From NCBI GenBank assembly GCA_038120095.1, contig JAYOKZ010000015.1, positions 1 through 64,000 on the forward strand: DNA of 64,000 nucleotides. The letters run 5' to 3'. The translations under genes and the position numbers were made by a program. The notes beneath the pieces were generated by a model. The model did not search any database. It had not been told where the DNA came from and saw nothing but the letters and a program-made list of their open reading frames with translations. Positions 60,543-64,000 of the stretch are shown here, piece after piece; the first letter of the stretch is position 1, and each line of letters begins with the position of its first letter. The stretch is from UBA2589 sp038120095. Lineage in GTDB: Bacteria; Gemmatimonadota; Gemmatimonadetes; Longimicrobiales; Gaopeijiaceae.

Positions 60543-63500
60543 ATGACTGACGGTATCAAACGGCGTGACTTCCTGAAGGTGCTCGGCGTTTCCGGCGCCG
60601 GTGCGACCGTGACCGGGTGCGGGCCCGGCGAAGTCGAAAAGCTTCTCCCGTATGTGGTCCAGCCTGAAGAGATCACCCCGGGTGTCGCGACGTGGTACGC
60701 GACCACCTGTGGCTGCCCCAACGGGTGTGGCCTGTGGGTTCGCACGCGTGAGGGTCGTGCGGTCAAGATCGAGGGGAACCCGGACCACCCGATCTCGAAG
60801 GGGAGTGTGTGCCTGCAGGGGCATGCGTCACTCCAGCATCTCTACAACCCCGATCGCTTCGCCGGCCCGATGATTCGGGAGGGCGATCGCTTCCGGCAGG
60901 GAACGTGGGATGAGGCGGAGCGTCTGCTCGCTTCCCGACTCGGTCAGGCGAATGCGGCCGGCCACGGCGTCATGTTCGTGGGTGGGCACATGGGTCCGAC
61001 GATGAGTCGGCTGGTCGACGAATTCCTGGGCGGTGTAGGTGGCTCGAGGGTCGAGTACCATGCCGTGTCGGATGCGCCGCTTCGTGAGGCGACGCGCATC
61101 GCGTACGGAGCCGACGAGGTGCCGATGTACGACATCGGAGCTTCGGACTTCCTCCTCTCGTTCGGGAACGACTTCGTCGACGACGGTTCGGTGGAGGGTG
61201 GACGAGGCCTGGCTCAGATGAGCGGCGTCGACGAGTCGGGTCACGCCAAGGGCACCTTCGCCTATCTCGGACCACGACTCTCGACCACAGGGCTGAACGC
61301 CGACGAATGGCTTCCGATCCAGCCCGGATCCGAGGCGATCATTGCGCTGGCGATGGCCGCACACATCTCCGGAGGAAGCGCGTCGGGCCCGTACGCCAAC
61401 CTGCTGCGGGCCTACACGATGGCCAACGCGGCATCTGCGTCGGGTATCAGCGAAGACGCGTTGCGGGATCTGGCTGACCGGTTCGCCGCAGCGTCGAATC
61501 CGCTCGCTCTGGGCCCGGGCGTCGGTGGTCACCACCGGAACGCGACGGCCGCGAACCTCGCCGTACTCGTCCTGAACGATGTGGCGGGTGCCGTGGGTTC
61601 GACCGTTCACGTGGGGCGCGGTTCCACCGCGGCGTCGGCACCGTATTCCGACCTGGCCGGCGCCATCGCGCAGATGGCCAGCGGACAGGTTGGTGTCGTT
61701 CTGGTTCACGGGGCCAATCCCGCATACTCGCTCCCGTCCGACTCCGGCTTCCAGGCCGCGTTCGACGAGGTGCCCTTCAAGGTGTCGTTCGCTTCGGCGA
61801 TGGATGAGACCGCCGCCATGGCCGATCTCATCATGCCGGATCGCCACTTCCTCGAATCGTGGGGCGATGCCATGCCGCGGCGTGGCGTGCACACGGTGCA
61901 GCAGCCCGTCATGCAGGCGGTGCCGCACTTCGATTCGAAGCAGGCAGGGGACGCTCTTCTCGCGGTGGCGTCCCACCTCGGTCAGGATCTCGGCGCGGCC
62001 ACCTTCTACGAATACCTGCGGGCTCCCCATCAGGCGATGCACGCGGATGACCCGTCGGGCTTCGAGCAGATGTGGCACGAACATCTCCGCACGGGAATGT
62101 TCGGCATGATGGGTGGAGGGATGATGGGCATGAGCCAGAGCATGTCCGCTCCGGCACCCTCGCTCCGCTCGCCGGACCAGGCGCTCACCTTCGAGCGACC
62201 GTCGTTCCCGGGCAGCGGTGACCTCACGTTGCTGGTCCACCCGTCGCCGCGGTTCCGAGGCGGCGAGTACTCGAACTCGCCGTGGATGCTCGAGCTCCCG
62301 GATCCCGTATCGAAGATCACGTGGCACTCGTGGCTCGAAATGAATCCGGCGACAGCGGAGGCCCGAGGCATTCGGGAAGGCGACATCGTCACCGTGACGT
62401 CCGATCAGGGCTCGGTCGACGTACCGGTCTGGGTGTATCCCGGGATTCGGGAAGATGCCGTCGCCCTCGCGATGGGCGGTGGCCATACGGACATGGGTCG
62501 TTGGGCGACGGGTGCGGGTGTCAACGCGATGGACCTGCTCCCGGCAACGGCCGAGCAGCCCTCGGGCGCTTTCGTCACAGTGGCAACGACCGTGTCGGTG
62601 ACGCCGACAGGCGAGCGTCGTCGCATGGCGACGATCGAGGGGTCGAGCGATCAGCGTGATCGTCCGATCGCGCCTGCGGTGGCCTTCATGGACCTTGGTC
62701 ACGCCGAGGATGAGCACGCCGAAGAGGGCGCTCATCACGAGGAGCTCATGGAGCTTCAGGGCTTCGGTGGGGTCCAGCCGGTCCCGGCCGAGGATGGCGC
62801 GGCGACGGCGTTCCCGCTCCCCGGTGCGGATCACGGGCTCTATGCCACTGCGCACGAAGGTCCGCGCTGGGGCATGGCGATCGATCTCGACAAGTGCACC
62901 GGGTGCAGCGCCTGTGTCGTCGCGTGTCACTCGGAGAACAACGTCCCGTGGGTCGGCGAAGATCAGGTGGTGATGGGCCGCGACATGACGTGGATGCGGA
63001 TCGAGCGTTACTACGAGCACGTGGATGCGACGCATGCAAGCCACCTCGACGTGCGATTCCTCCCGATGCTCTGCCAGCACTGCGGAAACGCGCCGTGTGA
63101 GCCGGTCTGCCCGGTCTATGCCACGTATCACACGCCCGAAGGGGTCAACGCGCAGATCTACAACCGCTGCGTGGGCACCCGGTATTGCGCGAACAACTGC
63201 CCGTACAAGGTCCGCGTCTACAACTGGTACCGGTACACGGACGAGAACGTCCCCGAGCCGATGAACTGGCAGTGGAATCCGGACGTCACGGTTCGCACGA
63301 ACGGAATCATGGAGAAGTGCTCCTTCTGCATGCAGCGTATCAAGGACGCACAGAACCGCGCGGCTCTCGAAGAAGGACGCGACGTGCGGGACGGCGAGAT
63401 CGTTCCGGCATGTCAGCAGAGCTGCCCGGCCGAGGCCATCGTCTTCGGCAACCTGCGTGATCCGGAGTCCCGGGTCTCGCAGATCCTCGAGAGCGAGAGG

Positions 63501-63593
63501 ACCTACAAGGTGCTCGATGAACTCATCAACACGCAGCCAGCCGTGAACTATCTGAAGAAAGTCACCTTCCACGAAGTCTCGGGAGGGCACTGA
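60543..63593 (+). CDS. actB: Alternative complex III, large iron-sulfur subunit (Mo-enzyme-like)
   Basis: A 1016-residue ActB. It has a Tat-like start (KRRDFLK), a large molybdoenzyme-like domain with an N-terminal Cys set (C56, C58, C62, C90), and a C-terminal ferredoxin domain from about residue 775: CTGCSACVVAC (first Cys C785), CQHCGNAPCEPVCP and CVGTRYCANNCP, then CSFCMQR. A Met/Gly-rich loop lies at 519-534 (seven Met). ActB holds the [4Fe-4S] and [3Fe-4S] chain of the complex. It is transcribed 13 bases after actA. Confidence 0.95.
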   Translation: MTDGIKRRDFLKVLGVSGAGATVTGCGPGEVEKLLPYVVQPEEITPGVATWYATTCGCPNGCGLWVRTREGRAVKIEGNPDHPISKGSVCLQGHASLQHLYNPDRFAGPMIREGDRFRQGTWDEAERLLASRLGQANAAGHGVMFVGGHMGPTMSRLVDEFLGGVGGSRVEYHAVSDAPLREATRIAYGADEVPMYDIGASDFLLSFGNDFVDDGSVEGGRGLAQMSGVDESGHAKGTFAYLGPRLSTTGLNADEWLPIQPGSEAIIALAMAAHISGGSASGPYANLLRAYTMANAASASGISEDALRDLADRFAAASNPLALGPGVGGHHRNATAANLAVLVLNDVAGAVGSTVHVGRGSTAASAPYSDLAGAIAQMASGQVGVVLVHGANPAYSLPSDSGFQAAFDEVPFKVSFASAMDETAAMADLIMPDRHFLESWGDAMPRRGVHTVQQPVMQAVPHFDSKQAGDALLAVASHLGQDLGAATFYEYLRAPHQAMHADDPSGFEQMWHEHLRTGMFGMMGGGMMGMSQSMSAPAPSLRSPDQALTFERPSFPGSGDLTLLVHPSPRFRGGEYSNSPWMLELPDPVSKITWHSWLEMNPATAEARGIREGDIVTVTSDQGSVDVPVWVYPGIREDAVALAMGGGHTDMGRWATGAGVNAMDLLPATAEQPSGAFVTVATTVSVTPTGERRRMATIEGSSDQRDRPIAPAVAFMDLGHAEDEHAEEGAHHEELMELQGFGGVQPVPAEDGAATAFPLPGADHGLYATAHEGPRWGMAIDLDKCTGCSACVVACHSENNVPWVGEDQVVMGRDMTWMRIERYYEHVDATHASHLDVRFLPMLCQHCGNAPCEPVCPVYATYHTPEGVNAQIYNRCVGTRYCANNCPYKVRVYNWYRYTDENVPEPMNWQWNPDVTVRTNGIMEKCSFCMQRIKDAQNRAALEEGRDVRDGEIVPACQQSCPAEAIVFGNLRDPESRVSQILESERTYKVLDELINTQPAVNYLKKVTFHEVSGGH

Positions 63594-63595
63594 TC

Positions 63596-64000
63596 ATGGC
63601 GGTCGGAACGAGTGAACGTGGTGCGCTGACGCACCCGGACGTCCATCGCCTTGATGACGTCAACCGCGACGTCCTCAAGATGCTCACCGTCCCCGGCAAG
63701 GGGTGGTGGATGCTCTTCGGGATGTGCGTGGCCGGGGTGGGCCTGTTCCTGAGTGCCTGGTTCTGGCAGATCTACAAGGGGATCGGAGTCAGCGGTCTCA
63801 TGTCGCCGGTGGGCTGGGGTGTGTACATCACGACCTTCGTCTTCTGGGTCGGTATTGCTCACTCGGGAACGCTGATCTCGGCGATTCTCTTTCTCTTCCG
63901 GGCTCCGTGGCGGCAGTCGATCTACCGGGCCGCGGAGGCGATGACGGTCTTCGCCGTCATGACGGCGGGTCTCTTCCCGCTGATCCACGTCGGACGCGTC
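63596..64000 (+). CDS. actC: Alternative complex III, NrfD-like membrane subunit (partial, right edge)
   Basis: The first 135 codons of an NrfD/PsrC-family membrane subunit run off the right edge. GGAGGG lies upstream and ATG 63596 is two bases after the actB stop. A cytosolic start, two clear hydrophobic segments and the motif HSGTLISAILFLFRAPWR, then AEAMTVFAVMTAGLFPLIH, are typical of ActC, the quinol-binding subunit. The gene stays open to base 64000. It had to be read directly because there is no stop in the window. Confidence 0.92.
   Translation, partial: MAVGTSERGALTHPDVHRLDDVNRDVLKMLTVPGKGWWMLFGMCVAGVGLFLSAWFWQIYKGIGVSGLMSPVGWGVYITTFVFWVGIAHSGTLISAILFLFRAPWRQSIYRAAEAMTVFAVMTAGLFPLIHVGRV

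Noticed and set aside
60828..63590. A 920-codon open frame on the minus strand opposite actB
   Set aside because: It is the antisense shadow of a well-supported gene in GC-rich DNA, with composition typical of a third-position reading and no recognisable motifs.
1..64000. CRISPR arrays, insertion sequences or prophage
   Set aside because: No regularly spaced repeats, transposase or phage genes were found on either strand.

Overview
The window is GC-rich, densely coded DNA with many 1-4 base start/stop overlaps. It comes from an aerobic, diderm, probably heterotrophic bacterium. TonB-dependent and DUF5916-type outer-membrane proteins, many lipoproteins with clear lipoboxes, an alternative complex III, a caa3-like cytochrome oxidase, a YpdA-type (bacillithiol-linked) reductase and secreted amidases together suggest Gemmatimonadota or a close relative. 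That placement is inference from gene content. No rRNA, tRNA, insertion sequence, prophage or CRISPR array was seen, and nothing looks like a recent island. The one conspicuous composition change is a short AT-rich spacer at 26368-26474.

Layout, left to right. 1-7.3 kb: the tail of an outer-membrane protein, then two paralogous secreted amidases flanking a serine beta-lactamase-fold hydrolase, a MORN-type lipoprotein, a 34-residue membrane peptide and a class V aminotransferase. 7.3-13.8 kb: a DUF192 lipoprotein on the minus strand, then a run of Trm112-like protein, di-haem cytochrome c, a 55-residue membrane protein, oxidase subunits II, I and III, a subunit IV fused to cytochrome c, a second subunit III and a 78-residue CPVC protein. 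13.8-19.1 kb: a cobalamin-uptake locus with two cobalamin riboswitches, one before btuFCD and one before btuB. 19.2-21.3 kb: a TPR membrane protein and an ANKH-like transporter. 21.2-29.2 kb: a VWA protein and, 4.5 kb away on the same strand, its likely AAA+ partner, with mutY, a creatininase-family enzyme, an SDR, an Lrp/AsnC regulator and a Cys/Met-metabolism PLP enzyme between them. 29.3-36.4 kb: ETF-quinone oxidoreductase, then a minus-strand group (SnoaL-like lipoprotein, amidohydrolase, Nudix hydrolase, gamma-glutamyltransferase, metallo-beta-lactamase-fold enzyme).

36.6-44 kb: Lon protease with a histone-like lysine/alanine tail, a stand-alone adenylation-domain protein, selD, a SirB1-TPR protein and a YgfZ-family protein. 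selD itself is a selenoprotein gene. The ORF starting at its apparent ATG (41786) lacks the catalytic N-terminus, which is recovered by reading through an in-frame TGA at 41804-41802 from an ATG with a good ribosome-binding site. A perfect hairpin follows the TGA as a SECIS candidate. 44-55 kb: a small lipoprotein, YpdA, a coiled-coil protein, a Tat-exported D-aminoacylase-like enzyme, a DUF5916 outer-membrane protein, a luxE-luxC acyl-reductase pair without luciferase genes, an AbrB-type regulator and a NatAB-like ABC exporter. 55-59.7 kb: a minus-strand MoxR-DUF58-transglutaminase operon with a small tail gene. 59.9-64 kb: the start of an alternative complex III operon (actA, actB, partial actC).

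Functionally, the respiratory parts fit together: ETF-QO feeds quinone, alternative complex III oxidises quinol and passes electrons to cytochrome c, and the caa3-like oxidase, with cytochrome domains on a lipoprotein and on subunit IV, reduces oxygen. The strongest items for follow-up are the UGA-containing selD, the oxidase architecture, the luxEC pair, the ANKH-like transporter, the Lon tail, the missing fourth cluster cysteine of ETF-QO and the possible expression platform of the btuB riboswitch.
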